DNA from: Gracilibacillus caseinilyticus
Lineage (GTDB): Bacteria; Bacillota; Bacilli; Bacillales; Amphibacillaceae
NCBI RefSeq assembly: GCF_022919115.1
Contig: NZ_CP095072.1
Location: forward strand, 744,001 to 808,000
Direction: 5' to 3'
DNA: 64,000 bases
The notes beneath the pieces were generated by a model. That model did not search any database. It worked only from the letters and a program-made list of their open reading frames with translations, and was not told the origin of the DNA. Below are positions 42,613 through 51,987 of the stretch, piece by piece (position 1 is the stretch's first letter; the number at the start of each line of letters is the position of its first letter). Both the position numbers and the translations under genes were made by a program.

Positions 42613-44146
42613 CGTTTGTCCCCCCACTTCCAGTCATATAGCGCATGACGTGTTCTTGATCTGCTTCTTCTTTTTGCAGCTCGCCAGTTAATCGTCCTTC
42701 ATTCATCACATATATCCGATCTGATAAGCCTAATACTTCCGGCAATTCTGAAGATATCACAAGTACTGCCAGTCCTTGTTGTGCCAATTCGTTTATTTGC
42801 GTATAAATTTCAAATTTCGCCCCTACATCGATACCTCGTGTTGGTTCATCCAAGATCAGAATTTCCGGCTCCGTAAAGATCCATTTACTTAAAACCACTT
42901 TTTGCTGATTTCCACCACTTAAATTACCTGCTAATTGCTCTAATGACGGTGTTTTAATATTTAGTTTTTTCCGCAATACTTGTGCTTCGACAATTTCTTT
43001 GTTTTCATCAATAACTGATGATCTCGAAATTCGCTCAAGATTCGATAACGTGATATTACGCTTGATATCATCTATTAAATTTAAGCCATAGGTCTTGCGA
43101 TCCTCCGATACATAAGCAATCCCATTTTCAATAGCTTGTGAGACTGTATTGGCTTCTATTTGTTTTCCATTTTTATATAATTCGCCTGATATCCGTTTCC
43201 CATAGGACTTGCCAAAAATGCTCATCGCTAACTCTGTTCGGCCTGCACCCATTAATCCGGCAATACCGACAATTTCACCTTTTTTAATGTGAAAGTTGGC
43301 ATTATCTATCATTTTACGATCATGTTGTTGCGGATGATAAACGTTCCAATTCTTTACCTCCAGCAATGTGTCGCCGATTCTTGGCTGGCGATCAGGGAAT
43401 CTGCTCGTTAATTCACGACCAACCATTCCTTTAATGATACGTTCTTCTGATACTTTTTCTTCCTTAGCATTCAAAGTTTCAATGGTCTGGCCATCACGAA
43501 GTACCGTAATGGAATCAGAAACATAGGACACTTCATTTAATTTATGAGAGATTAAAATCGAAGCAATGCCTTGCTCTTTCAGTTCCAGTAATAAATTTAA
43601 TAGGTTCTCACTATCCGTTTCATTTAACGCCGCTGTTGGTTCATCCAGGATCAGCAGTTTTACATTTTTAGATAAGGCTTTGGCAATCTCTACTAATTGC
43701 TGTTTTCCTACCCCGATATCCATAACCGCTGTTTCTGGGGAATCCTTTAATCCTACTCGATCCAGTAATTTTTTCGATTCAGAAAATGTGTCCTGCCATT
43801 TAATAATTTTATTCGATTGCCGTTCATTCCCTAGAAAAATATTCTCTGCTATGGACAGATAAGGACTTAACGCTAACTCCTGGTGAATAATAACAATACC
43901 TAAATTCTCACTTTGCTTGATGTTTTTAAAATGGCATTCCGATCCCTCAAAAAAGATCGATCCGTCATAACTGCCAGCTGGATAGACACCACTCAACACC
44001 TTCATTAAAGTGGATTTTCCAGCACCATTTTCGCCTACAAGCGCATGAATTTCCCCTTGTTGCACTTGTAAATTCACATTATCTAAAGCCTTCACACCTG
44101 GGAAGGTTTTCGTAATGTTTTTCATTTCCAAAATATAGTCAGACAT
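42596..44146 (-). CDS. mmsA: Sugar ABC transporter ATP-binding protein (MmsA/GguA type)
   Basis: A 516-residue protein with two fused ABC domains, the hallmark of CUT2 sugar importers. Domain 1: Walker [19 protein letters not shown], signature-like [17 protein letters not shown], Walker [13 protein letters not shown]. Domain 2: [33 protein letters not shown] and [16 protein letters not shown]. It powers uptake of pentoses or hexoses through MmsB. Sequence and context match XylG/MmsA/GguA. It is separated from the binding-protein gene by 161 bp that contain two hairpins. Confidence 0.93.
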   Translation of the reverse strand: MSDYILEMKNITKTFPGVKALDNVNLQVQQGEIHALVGENGAGKSTLMKVLSGVYPAGSYDGSIFFEGSECHFKNIKQSENLGIVIIHQELALSPYLSIAENIFLGNERQSNKIIKWQDTFSESKKLLDRVGLKDSPETAVMDIGVGKQQLVEIAKALSKNVKLLILDEPTAALNETDSENLLNLLLELKEQGIASILISHKLNEVSYVSDSITVLRDGQTIETLNAKEEKVSEERIIKGMVGRELTSRFPDRQPRIGDTLLEVKNWNVYHPQQHDRKMIDNANFHIKKGEIVGIAGLMGAGRTELAMSIFGKSYGKRISGELYKNGKQIEANTVSQAIENGIAYVSEDRKTYGLNLIDDIKRNITLSNLERISRSSVIDENKEIVEAQVLRKKLNIKTPSLEQLAGNLSGGNQQKVVLSKWIFTEPEILILDEPTRGIDVGAKFEIYTQINELAQQGLAVLVISSELPEVLGLSDRIYVMNEGRLTGELQKEEADQEHVMRYMTGSGGTNDANVT

Positions 44147-44169
44147 ACTTTCACCACCTTGATGGAATG

Positions 44170-44202
44170 AATTTAGTGGTGACCATTGACCACCACTAAA
44201 TT
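44170..44202. repeat. Intercistronic inverted repeat between chvE and mmsA
   Basis: AATTTAGTGGT (44170-44180) and ACCACTAAATT (44192-44202) are perfect 11-bp arms. The RNA hairpin may protect the upstream binding-protein message from exonucleases. Confidence 0.6.
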
Positions 44203-44209
44203 CTGCTTT

Positions 44210-44233
44210 GAAAAACTTGGCTTATCGCCAAGT
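44210..44233 (-). terminator. Partial terminator between chvE and mmsA
   Basis: On the minus strand ACTTGGC-GATAA-GCCAAGT is followed by TTTTT. It should cause partial termination and explain higher expression of the binding protein than of the transporter core. Confidence 0.65.
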
Positions 44234-44307
44234 ACTGGCAAAAGCCTTAGTTTTCATATACTTCGTACGCTAAAATATTATGCTTTCCTAACATATAAAA
44301 AATTTGC

Positions 44308-45411
44308 TTATTCTAATTCGTCCTCTGAGTAATAGCCACTGTCAATAACCACTTCTTGATAGTTATCAATATCTACAGATACTGGTTCTACCAGATAAGT
44401 TGGCACTACTTTCACACCGTTATCATACGTTTCCGTATCATTTACTTCCGCTTCCTCATCATTTAAGACAGATTCTGTCATATCAACAGCTACTGCTGCT
44501 AAGTCACGAGTATCCTTGAATACTGTTTGTGTTTGTTCACCTGCAATAATTGATTTAATAGAAGCTAGCTCTGCGTCCTGACCAGAGATTACTGGTAATG
44601 TTAAATCTCCTGAACCGTAACCTACACCTTTAAGTGCCTGAATCACGCCACGGCTGATGCCATCATATGGAGAAAGAACGGCATCTACTGTTTCGCCACC
44701 GGAATAAGCACTACTTAAAATGTTTTCCATACGAGATTTCGCAGTGTTTCCATCCCAACGCATGGTTGCCGCTTGTTCAAAATCAGTTTGATCACTTTGC
44801 ACGACTAATTTACCTTCATCGATATATGGCTGAAGTACACTCATTGCACCATCCCAGAAGAAATATGCGTTATTATCATCTGGAGAACCACCGAATAATT
44901 CGATGTTAAAAGGTCCTTCCGCATTCGCTAAATCCAGTGCTTCCTCAATGTAAGTAGCCTGTAATACACCTACTTGGAAGTTATCAAACGTTGCATAGTA
45001 TGTTACATGTTCACTTTCCATAATTAAACGGTCATAAGCGATTACCGGAATATCCTGCTCGTTGGCTTTTTCTAATACGTTTGTAAGAGCTGTACCGTCA
45101 ATTGATGCAACGACTAATGCATCTGCCCCTTTGACAATCATGTTCTCAATTTGTTCGATTTGTTTATCTACATCATCTTCTGCATACTGTAAATCTGTTT
45201 CATAACCTAATGCCTCTAATTGTTCTACCATGTTATTACCGTCATCTACCCAGCGTTGAGATGATTTGGTTGGCATTGCAACCCCGATCAGTTGATCTTT
45301 AGAAGCAGATCCGCCACCATCATCTGATCCACTAGAGGTGTCATCGCCGCCACATGCAGCTAAAAATAAAATAAGACCAAAAAGTACTGCGAGCAAACTA
45401 AACTTTTTCAT
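44308..45411 (-). CDS. chvE: Sugar-binding lipoprotein (ChvE/XylF-like)
   Basis: A 367-residue binding protein with a lipoprotein signal: [20 protein letters not shown], Cys at residue 20, and a Gly/Ser/Asp linker. The periplasmic-binding fold shows [49 protein letters not shown] and a second lobe with [24 protein letters not shown] in outline. This style is that of ChvE/XylF multiple-monosaccharide binding proteins. It is the first gene of the importer operon. A cre-like site 68 bp upstream suggests carbon catabolite control. Confidence 0.92.
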   Translation of the reverse strand: MKKFSLLAVLFGLILFLAACGGDDTSSGSDDGGGSASKDQLIGVAMPTKSSQRWVDDGNNMVEQLEALGYETDLQYAEDDVDKQIEQIENMIVKGADALVVASIDGTALTNVLEKANEQDIPVIAYDRLIMESEHVTYYATFDNFQVGVLQATYIEEALDLANAEGPFNIELFGGSPDDNNAYFFWDGAMSVLQPYIDEGKLVVQSDQTDFEQAATMRWDGNTAKSRMENILSSAYSGGETVDAVLSPYDGISRGVIQALKGVGYGSGDLTLPVISGQDAELASIKSIIAGEQTQTVFKDTRDLAAVAVDMTESVLNDEEAEVNDTETYDNGVKVVPTYLVEPVSVDIDNYQEVVIDSGYYSEDELE

Positions 45412-45478
45412 TTTGGAACCCCTTTCAATTTGTTGTTTTCTTTACCTTACCTGCTTAATAATTTATCACAATTACTTC

Positions 45479-45492
45479 TGTAAGCCTTTACA
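45479..45492. promoter_or_regulatory. cre-like CcpA site upstream of chvE
   Basis: TGTAAGCCTTTACA differs at one position (C for G in the central CG) from the cre consensus TGNAANCGNTNNCA. It lies 68 bp before the chvE start. Confidence 0.4.
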
Positions 45493-45635
45493 TTATTTTA
45501 AACAGTTTTTTTAAAAATTTAATCTAATTGTAATCAGGGTGAAATAAATCCTGTTTAATGGGGAGGGGTTTCTGTTAATGAATGCAACTAGTGGATGGTA
45601 CATGTTTTTCAATCGGTTAGTCAAGGAAGAGAATA

Positions 45636-45664
45636 CAAAAAACCGGTTTTATTTAGAAAACCGG
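45636..45664 (-). terminator. Terminator left of the ThDP-enzyme operon
   Basis: On the minus strand CCGGTTTT and AAAACCGG form an 8-bp stem around a short AT-rich loop, followed by TTTTTT. It would end the leftward transcript that includes the ThDP gene and the 20-codon ORF. Otherwise the gap 45412-45873 is empty. Confidence 0.6.
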
Positions 45665-45760
45665 CGACACAGTTAATGATTCATAAGGAACATCATGAAA
45701 CGTATTAAAAAATGAGGAATTTGGCTGAATGAGTAATTATTTCACCACAGAGGATACTTC

Positions 45761-45823
45761 TCACAACCCGATAAGTGCAATAAGAAGTACAAAATAAACC
45801 AAAAACTTTTTACTGTTTCTCAT
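45761..45823 (-). CDS. Possible 20-residue membrane peptide
   Basis: A 20-codon ORF (MRNSKKFLVYFVLLIALIGL) has a strong GGTGGAGG ribosome site nine bases upstream, a basic start and a hydrophobic remainder. It lies 50 bp after the ThDP-enzyme gene and about 100 bp before a terminator. Such peptides are easily produced by chance, so translation is only suggested. Confidence 0.35.
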   Translation of the reverse strand: MRNSKKFLVYFVLLIALIGL

Positions 45824-45873
45824 AAAAAGTCGCCTCCACCAAAAAATTATATCTTTTCAATGGAAGTATACGC

Positions 45874-47511
45874 CTATACTCTGTTTAATATCGGCGGTAT
45901 TTCCTCCTTATCCACCATTACCTCAATCACCGTTGGACCATGAAGGTTTTCTAATGCCTGATGAATCGAACAATGTATATCTTCCGCCTTTCTACAAGTG
46001 AAAGCAGCAGCACCAAGCGACTCTGCAAATTGTTGAACATCTAATCCCTTGTGATAAGAAGCACCTATGGAATGTCCCAACATCTTCTCCATTCCTTTAT
46101 CTACCATATCAAGCGCATAGTTATTAAAAACAATAAAAAGGACAGCTAAGTTCTGATCGACAGCAGTTGCAATCTCCATACCGTGCATAAATGTACAACC
46201 ATCGCCAGTCAGGCATATAATTGGTGTTTCTGGTGATGCTAACTTTGCACCAATAGCATAGCCAATTGCATGTCCCATCGCTCCAAACACATCATCAAAG
46301 AAGAATGTTCCCGGCTGATAGATGTCATAGTGTTTAATAGCATAAAAAGTGTGGCTGCCATCATCTCCAAACAAAATGGTGTCTTTAGGTAGGTGTTTCC
46401 GTAACTCTTTTATCGCTATTTCTGCTGATAAGTATTTTCCATTCTCCTGAAAATCAGCGGTACTTCCCCTATGATCCTCCAATAGCTTTCTTTCTGATAT
46501 GATGACTTCATTAACTTTAGATTGCTGATTTAATTCAATAAGATTGGCTTTTATATCCCCTTGAACATATAAAGCAGGAACCGGAAGGGATTTTTGTACA
46601 AAGGTTGGGTCTACATCGAATTGGATAAGGTGTTCCGGATAGAGCACTTCCGAAAAACCAGCTAAGGACATATCACTTAACTTGCTGCCCACCACAATCA
46701 TTTGGTCGATTCCTTTTTCAAGATATGTCGTCGCTTTTTCATCACCTCCCAAACCAAATGCCCCTAAAGATAAAGGATGATTCGTAGGGAAAGATCCTTT
46801 TCCGCCAGGAGTAGTCATCACAGGGATTTGCCATGCTTCTGCAAAACACCTTATTTCTTCGTAAGCATTAGATATGTGAACCCCTTTTCCTAATAATAAA
46901 ACTGGTTGTTTTGCTTTATTGAGTGAAGAGACCACATCGTCCAACTGATTAGATACAAAAGTGGTGGGAAGTCGTGGTGTATTTACTGTAAACGAAGGAA
47001 TTTCCTCTTGGAGTACATCCATCGGTATCGAAAGATGAACGGGACCCTTTATCCCTATTGTTGCTTTTTCGATTGCATGTTTAAGAAACATTTCCATCTG
47101 GTCCCCTCTATCTACACGTGCACTAAACAAAGTGACAGCTTCAAACATTTTGACTAGATCTGTACCGAACATTGATGAGTCTTGTCCCTGCGGCTTCCCT
47201 GTATCCTTCGCTGATGGATGCCCTGTTATAAATAAAGTTGGAGCATGATACGCTTTCGCTTGACCAGCAGCGGTTAATAAATTCGTACCACCCGGACCAG
47301 ATGTTCCGAGGGCTACACCCAGTCCTTTATTGAAGGAATAACCAGCCGCTGCAAAACCTCCACCAGATTCATGTCTAGTGAGAACAAATTGTAGATCCTG
47401 AGATTCCAATTCAGCTAAGAGTGGGACTAACGGTTTTCCCGGTATTCCAAATACATGGGAGACTCCCAAATGTTTCAGATTTTCAACCAATACTGTAGAA
47501 ACTTTTTTCAT
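45874..47511 (-). CDS. Thiamine-diphosphate-dependent enzyme (acetolactate synthase-like)
   Basis: A 545-residue ThDP enzyme of the acetohydroxyacid synthase/pyruvate oxidase superfamily. The N-terminal pyrimidine domain has FGIPGKPLVPLL and the catalytic Glu in TRHESGGGFAAAGYS; the central domain has KQPVLLLGKGV; the C-terminal cofactor domain has the ThDP motif LTGDGCTFMHGMEIATAVDQ ending in FNNYALD. No small regulatory subunit or ilv/als genes are nearby, so biosynthetic AHAS and AlsS are unlikely; the reaction is uncertain (a 2-oxo acid decarboxylase, carboligase or oxidase). It follows a histidine kinase gene by 19 bp, an unusual partnership. Confidence 0.88.
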   Translation of the reverse strand: MKKVSTVLVENLKHLGVSHVFGIPGKPLVPLLAELESQDLQFVLTRHESGGGFAAAGYSFNKGLGVALGTSGPGGTNLLTAAGQAKAYHAPTLFITGHPSAKDTGKPQGQDSSMFGTDLVKMFEAVTLFSARVDRGDQMEMFLKHAIEKATIGIKGPVHLSIPMDVLQEEIPSFTVNTPRLPTTFVSNQLDDVVSSLNKAKQPVLLLGKGVHISNAYEEIRCFAEAWQIPVMTTPGGKGSFPTNHPLSLGAFGLGGDEKATTYLEKGIDQMIVVGSKLSDMSLAGFSEVLYPEHLIQFDVDPTFVQKSLPVPALYVQGDIKANLIELNQQSKVNEVIISERKLLEDHRGSTADFQENGKYLSAEIAIKELRKHLPKDTILFGDDGSHTFYAIKHYDIYQPGTFFFDDVFGAMGHAIGYAIGAKLASPETPIICLTGDGCTFMHGMEIATAVDQNLAVLFIVFNNYALDMVDKGMEKMLGHSIGASYHKGLDVQQFAESLGAAAFTCRKAEDIHCSIHQALENLHGPTVIEVMVDKEEIPPILNRV

Positions 47512-47530
47512 TTCAGATGCCCCTTCGTAA

Positions 47531-49117
47531 TTAATTTAATGGAAGTACAAGATTGATCTTCGTCCCTTGTCCTTTCTCGGAATCTATCTTAATTCTTCCA
47601 TTGTGTGAATGAATTATATCAAAACATATAGGTAATCCCATTCCTAAACCACTTTCCTTTGTCGTAAAGAAAGGTGTACCTAAACTATCTACTTGTTCTT
47701 CCGTCATGCCTTCTCCATTATCTTTGATCATAATATAAATTTCTTTACTTTTCATGTCTGTTTTTAATTGGATATGAATGTTACCTCCACTGGAAATTGC
47801 CTCCAATGCATTCTTAATAAAATTGATAAGTACTTGTTTAATTTTAGCTTTGTCAATGTATGCATTGGTATGACTATTCGTAAGTTCAACGTAAATTTCC
47901 ACATTATGAAGGCGAGCATTACTATTCATTAACTCGACTGTATCCGTAACTAATTCGTTCAAATTACAATGTTCCCGATCCAAAATGGTGGGTTTGCCCA
48001 AAGAAACAAACTGATTGACTAAGTTTTTCATTCTTTCTAACTCAGCTGTAATGATTTCCAAGTATTTATTTTGATGATTGTTCTCTTTCAATAACTGTGT
48101 CAAACCTATTATCGATGTTAAGGGATTTCTTATTTCATGTGCTAATCCCGCACCTAGCTTACCAATCGCCGATAATTTCTCGGATTCTATAAGTTTCTGC
48201 TGCAGTTCATGGTATTGGGTCATGTCTCTAAATTGGGCAAAGGTTCCGATCATTTGTTGCTCGTCAAATAATGGTAACACATCGAGTAGCAGGGTCTTTG
48301 TGTCGTCACTGTCGACTATGGAGAATGAAAATTCAGCATTTTCTACTTTCTCCCTCGTTTCGATAACATGATAAATGTATTCTGCGATTTCGCTAATCCT
48401 ATCGATCCCATTAGCTAGTAACGATTCTTTTGGAATACCAGTTATGTCTTCAGCACTTGCATTAAATTCCAGCAGTTCTCCCTCGCTGTCCGTCATAAGG
48501 ATTCCAAGAGGAGTTGCATCTACCAGCACTTGATTCAATAAGTCCAGACTGTGATTTTTTTCTTGCAGCTGAATCTCTCTTTCGATAGTATCGACAGCAG
48601 AAGACAACAGACCTAGATGAAAATTACTAGCATAATTAACCATTGTCATCATCGATACAGTGCCGACTAAGTTACCGTTGCTAAATGGAGCAGAATAGCA
48701 GGCAACATCAGATAAGCAGTAATGAAAGTGATCATTACCAATCAACGCAATCGGCTCCTGATGTCTCAAAGCTAGCGATACCGAATTAGTACCGACATCT
48801 TCCTCATCAAACTGCGCACCTAATGATATACCAAGTGAATCTACCATTTGTTTGATACTTTCATCGCCGTAAATCTCCAATACATATCCATCATTATCTG
48901 TTGTAATGATTAACGTTGGGATGCCTTCCATATAGTAAATCAATTTCTTCATAAAGTGTCGAACAACACTCAACGCCTTCTGAAACAATTGCATTTTGTA
49001 TGCTAACTGGTTTTTGCTAATACCTTTATTTAAAACAGGAAAATCATTAGGATTCATCTGGTAGATCTGTTTGCAATTTTGTTTAGATTCACGAATGTAG
49101 ATATCTAAGTCTCTCAT
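47531..49117 (-). CDS. Soluble GAF-PAS sensor histidine kinase
   Basis: A 528-residue kinase without membrane spans. Residues 65-190 resemble the GAF domain of AcoR-type activators (EEDVGTNSVSLALRHQEPIAL, CYSAPFSNGNLVGTVSMMT). A PAS domain follows (ILMTDSEGELLEFNASAEDITG), then HisKA with the phosphorylated His in GAGLAHEIRNPLTSIIGL and HATPase with NFIKNALEAIS, DNGEGM and GLGMGLPICFDII. It resembles sporulation/phosphorelay and NtrB-type kinases. No response regulator is adjacent, so it is an orphan. A Spo0E-like gene lies 70 bp upstream and a ThDP enzyme 19 bp downstream. AAGGAGGG precedes the ATG. Confidence 0.9.
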   Translation of the reverse strand: MRDLDIYIRESKQNCKQIYQMNPNDFPVLNKGISKNQLAYKMQLFQKALSVVRHFMKKLIYYMEGIPTLIITTDNDGYVLEIYGDESIKQMVDSLGISLGAQFDEEDVGTNSVSLALRHQEPIALIGNDHFHYCLSDVACYSAPFSNGNLVGTVSMMTMVNYASNFHLGLLSSAVDTIEREIQLQEKNHSLDLLNQVLVDATPLGILMTDSEGELLEFNASAEDITGIPKESLLANGIDRISEIAEYIYHVIETREKVENAEFSFSIVDSDDTKTLLLDVLPLFDEQQMIGTFAQFRDMTQYHELQQKLIESEKLSAIGKLGAGLAHEIRNPLTSIIGLTQLLKENNHQNKYLEIITAELERMKNLVNQFVSLGKPTILDREHCNLNELVTDTVELMNSNARLHNVEIYVELTNSHTNAYIDKAKIKQVLINFIKNALEAISSGGNIHIQLKTDMKSKEIYIMIKDNGEGMTEEQVDSLGTPFFTTKESGLGMGLPICFDIIHSHNGRIKIDSEKGQGTKINLVLPLN

Positions 49118-49187
49118 GCATTCCCTCCTTACTGCTGCTAAATGAAAGTATAACGGATTTTTGGCTATTTAGACAGGGGTTGAAAGT

Positions 49188-49364
49188 TTACTCTTTCATA
49201 CTTAGTTGTATTTTTTGATGCATGATGATTTTTTCATCTAACTCCTGACTTAATTGTAGAATTTCCCCGCTTGAATATGCATTTGTCTCTTTTCCCAAGG
49301 CATATAATTTACTCTGTAATGAACGGATTTCGGATTCCAGCTTTTTAATATCCAAACACAACAT
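49188..49364 (-). CDS. Spo0E-like aspartyl-phosphate phosphatase
   Basis: A 58-residue protein of the Spo0E family. The signature is EILQLSQELDEKIIMHQ, where the conserved Ser and Asp of SQELD are required for phosphatase action on Spo0A~P, preceded by an amphipathic helix (IKKLESEIRSLQSKLYALG). Two-helix proteins of this size are usual. The ATG at 49364 lies after TTAGG with little spacing; a TTG three codons later (MDIKKL) fits the ribosome site better. It lies 70 bp before the kinase gene on the same strand, suggesting that kinase and phosphatase feed opposite signals into the sporulation phosphorelay. Confidence 0.8.
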   Translation of the reverse strand: MLCLDIKKLESEIRSLQSKLYALGKETNAYSSGEILQLSQELDEKIIMHQKIQLSMKE

Positions 49365-49486
49365 CCTAACAATTTACATTTTCTATAAGAATACCATAAG
49401 TGAGTAATTCCTTCCTTCTTTTTATTGAAAAAAATAGATTTATCTTATGATGTAATAAATCGTTTCTTTCTATATATCAAACAAAA

Positions 49487-49534
49487 ACAAATCGACTAAT
49501 CCCTTACGTATCAAGATTAGTCGATTTGTTTTTT
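49487..49534. terminator. Strong hairpin terminator with no adjacent gene
   Basis: AAACAAATCGACTAATC and GATTAGTCGATTTGTTT form a perfect 17-bp stem with T-runs on both strands. It stands 120 bp upstream of the Spo0E-like gene. The remaining gap 49535-49909 has a weak hairpin near 49860 but no supported gene. Confidence 0.75.
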
Positions 49535-49909
49535 AAATTCTAGTATTTATTTTAACGGAGACTTGCAGCAATGAGTAATTTCTCTTCTTAATATATACAT
49601 AGTTTAGTTTCAAAATGAGGTGTAATTCTCCATGCTGTCATGTTTATTTACGTAGAATTCACCGGTATTGTTGCTAATATGAAACTGATTATTCCAAACA
49701 ATTGTGAATGGAAAAATGTTATCCTTAGCCGAAAAAAAAACAGGTCATTACATACTTTTAGTCTGTATAACATATTCGGCTCCTTAATCTGTTTATTTCA
49801 AATAGTGAAATGTTTATGGAGGATTAGGAAAGCCGTGAAGCATTTGTCATTATTCATACCATGTTATTTTCATACTGTTACTTGTAACACGGTATGGTGA
49901 TAATTTGTT

Positions 49910-50329
49910 TTATTTCACTATAAGAGCAGGACAACTCACCCGTTTCATTACTTTGTGACTTACACTACCCAAGACCATTTCCTGAAGAGCATTAAGTCCT
50001 CGGCTTCCAATCACAACTAAATCAAATTTATGTTGATTCGCATACTCTACAATTGTCGGACCTGGCTCGCCATGTAAAAAAATTGCCTGATAAGCTACAT
50101 TTTGTGCTTTCAACTTTTCTTCTATTGGCAGGATTTTTTTCTTTCGGGAAATTCCCAGTTCCTCTTTCCCTTTTGAATGTAAGATATCTGTTTTGGCTTT
50201 AGAAAAATCAGCAACATATACAACTTCTATGGAACAGTCCTCTACAAGTGAAGCTAACTTAATCACTTCATCTGCAGCTCTTAAAGAATTTTCAGATCCA
50301 TCTACCGCTAATAAAATTTTTTCGTACAT
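49910..50329 (-). CDS. Universal stress protein (UspA family)
   Basis: A 139-residue UspA-fold protein. The start YEKILLAVDGSENSLRAADE and the ATP-binding motif VVIGSRGLNALQEMVLGSVS (G-x2-G-x9-GS) are complete, so nucleotide binding is expected. The protein is soluble. ATG 50329 has GAGGAG nine bases upstream; the frame reaches 50383 without a ribosome site. It lies 25 bp after the SulP transporter gene, a recurring pair in bacteria in which the Usp may regulate the transporter. Confidence 0.9.
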   Translation of the reverse strand: MYEKILLAVDGSENSLRAADEVIKLASLVEDCSIEVVYVADFSKAKTDILHSKGKEELGISRKKKILPIEEKLKAQNVAYQAIFLHGEPGPTIVEYANQHKFDLVVIGSRGLNALQEMVLGSVSHKVMKRVSCPALIVK

Positions 50330-50354
50330 TCTAACATTCTCCTCACCCTTTGAA

Positions 50355-51818
50355 TTAGTGTGCAGATATTTTTGCATCCCCATTATGGTATACCGCTAAT
50401 TTATCTACCATTTTCTTACTGGAGGAATTTAAACCTTCTATCTCTACTGCGTTACCTTTTTCACGATATTTCAAAACCACTTTATCAATAGCTCCGACAC
50501 CAGAATCGTCCCACACATGGGCATTTGAAAAATCGATAATAATCTTTTCATTCGTTTGTTGATAATCAAACGATTCCACAAAATTTTCTACAGATGCAAA
50601 AAACAATTGACCTTCTACTTTATAACAGTTTACATCATTTTTAATTTGCTCTTTCACCTTTAAATGGGAAATCTTTGCTACAAAGAAAATAGCACTTAAC
50701 AGCACTCCAACAATAACTCCTTTAGAAAGGTCATGAGTTGCCACAACTATCCCCACTGTCGCCAGCATGACGACAGCATCTGTCTTAGGTGCCTTGATTA
50801 TATAAGAGAATGAAGACCAATCAAATGTTCCAATCGAGACCATGATCATAATACCGACTAGCACTGGCATTGGAATTTGAACTACAAGATCTCCGAGTAC
50901 AATAATTAGAAACATTAGAAACAGACCAGCAATCAAAGTAGATAACCTGCCTCGTCCACCTGATTTTACATTAATAACAGATTGTCCGATCATGGCGCAT
51001 CCTGCCATACCACCAAAGAATCCTGTCACAATGTTGGCAATTCCCTGTCCGCGTGCTTCTTTATTTTTGTCACTATCTGTTCCGGTCATATCATCGACAA
51101 TAGATGAAGTAAGCAAGGATTCCAATAATCCTACAATGGCTAAAGCCAACGAATAAGGGAAAATAATCATCAACGTTTCCAATGTGAAAGGAATATTAGG
51201 AATAAAGAATTCTGGTAATGATTGCGTGATGGCCCCAAGATCTCCTACTGTTCTTAAATCTGTGTTAGAATAAATAGCAATTGTTGTTAATACAATGATC
51301 GCAATCAATGGAGCTGGTATGGTTTTAATAAATCTAGGCAATAAAAAGACAATTAATAATGTAATAGCAACAAAAACATAAGTCATCGTTGAAATACCGA
51401 TAAAATGTGGGACTTGTGCCATAAAAATCAAGATAGCAAGTGCATTTACAAAACCTATCATAACCGCTCTAGGAATAAACTTCATTACTTTGGCAATTTT
51501 AAATACACCAAATAATAACTGTATGACACCCGTTAAAACAGTTGCCGCTAATAGATAATTAAGTCCATATTCCTTTACTAGCGGAACCATTAACAAGGCC
51601 ATCGCACCTGTCGCAGCAGAAATCATACCAGGTCTTCCACCAACAAAAGCTAAGATTACAGCAATACAAAATGATGCATATAATCCTACCATTGGATCAA
51701 CTCCAGCAATAATGGAAAAAGCAATTGCTTCAGGAATTAATGCCAAAGCAACAACAATTCCTGCTAGAATATCGCCTCTAATATTAGAGAACCATTGTTT
51801 TTTTATGTTTTGTATCAT
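50355..51818 (-). CDS. SulP-family anion transporter with STAS domain
   Basis: A 487-residue SulP protein: ten or more membrane spans ([57 protein letters not shown]) followed by a C-terminal cytoplasmic STAS domain from about residue 385 ([20 protein letters not shown]). Such transporters carry sulfate, bicarbonate or other anions, usually with sodium or protons; the length is short of plant sulfate transporters and similar to bacterial BicA/YbaR types. GAGGTG precedes the ATG. Cotranscribed with the Usp gene and divergent from the degenerate recombinase gene, 170 bp away. Confidence 0.93.
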   Translation of the reverse strand: MIQNIKKQWFSNIRGDILAGIVVALALIPEAIAFSIIAGVDPMVGLYASFCIAVILAFVGGRPGMISAATGAMALLMVPLVKEYGLNYLLAATVLTGVIQLLFGVFKIAKVMKFIPRAVMIGFVNALAILIFMAQVPHFIGISTMTYVFVAITLLIVFLLPRFIKTIPAPLIAIIVLTTIAIYSNTDLRTVGDLGAITQSLPEFFIPNIPFTLETLMIIFPYSLALAIVGLLESLLTSSIVDDMTGTDSDKNKEARGQGIANIVTGFFGGMAGCAMIGQSVINVKSGGRGRLSTLIAGLFLMFLIIVLGDLVVQIPMPVLVGIMIMVSIGTFDWSSFSYIIKAPKTDAVVMLATVGIVVATHDLSKGVIVGVLLSAIFFVAKISHLKVKEQIKNDVNCYKVEGQLFFASVENFVESFDYQQTNEKIIIDFSNAHVWDDSGVGAIDKVVLKYREKGNAVEIEGLNSSSKKMVDKLAVYHNGDAKISAH

Positions 51819-51987
51819 TTTTTCACCTCAAATATCTATTTTGTTTTAACAATTTTAGTAATGTTTTTTCATCCAACAAAAAACATTCTATCACTTACAT
51901 TCCCAAAAAGTAACCCTTTTTAGGAACTTTTTTAAAGAATTTAAAATGTTATGATGAATAGCACAAAAAAAAATAGGAGTGAGATTG

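Noticed and set aside
45874..47511. Calling the ThDP enzyme AlsS or IlvB
   Set aside because: No ilvN, alsD or other pathway gene is adjacent, and the sequence cannot separate synthase, oxidase and decarboxylase by eye.
49640..49900. 86-codon plus-strand frame before the Usp gene
   Set aside because: Weak start, random-like composition and no ribosome site near the ATG.
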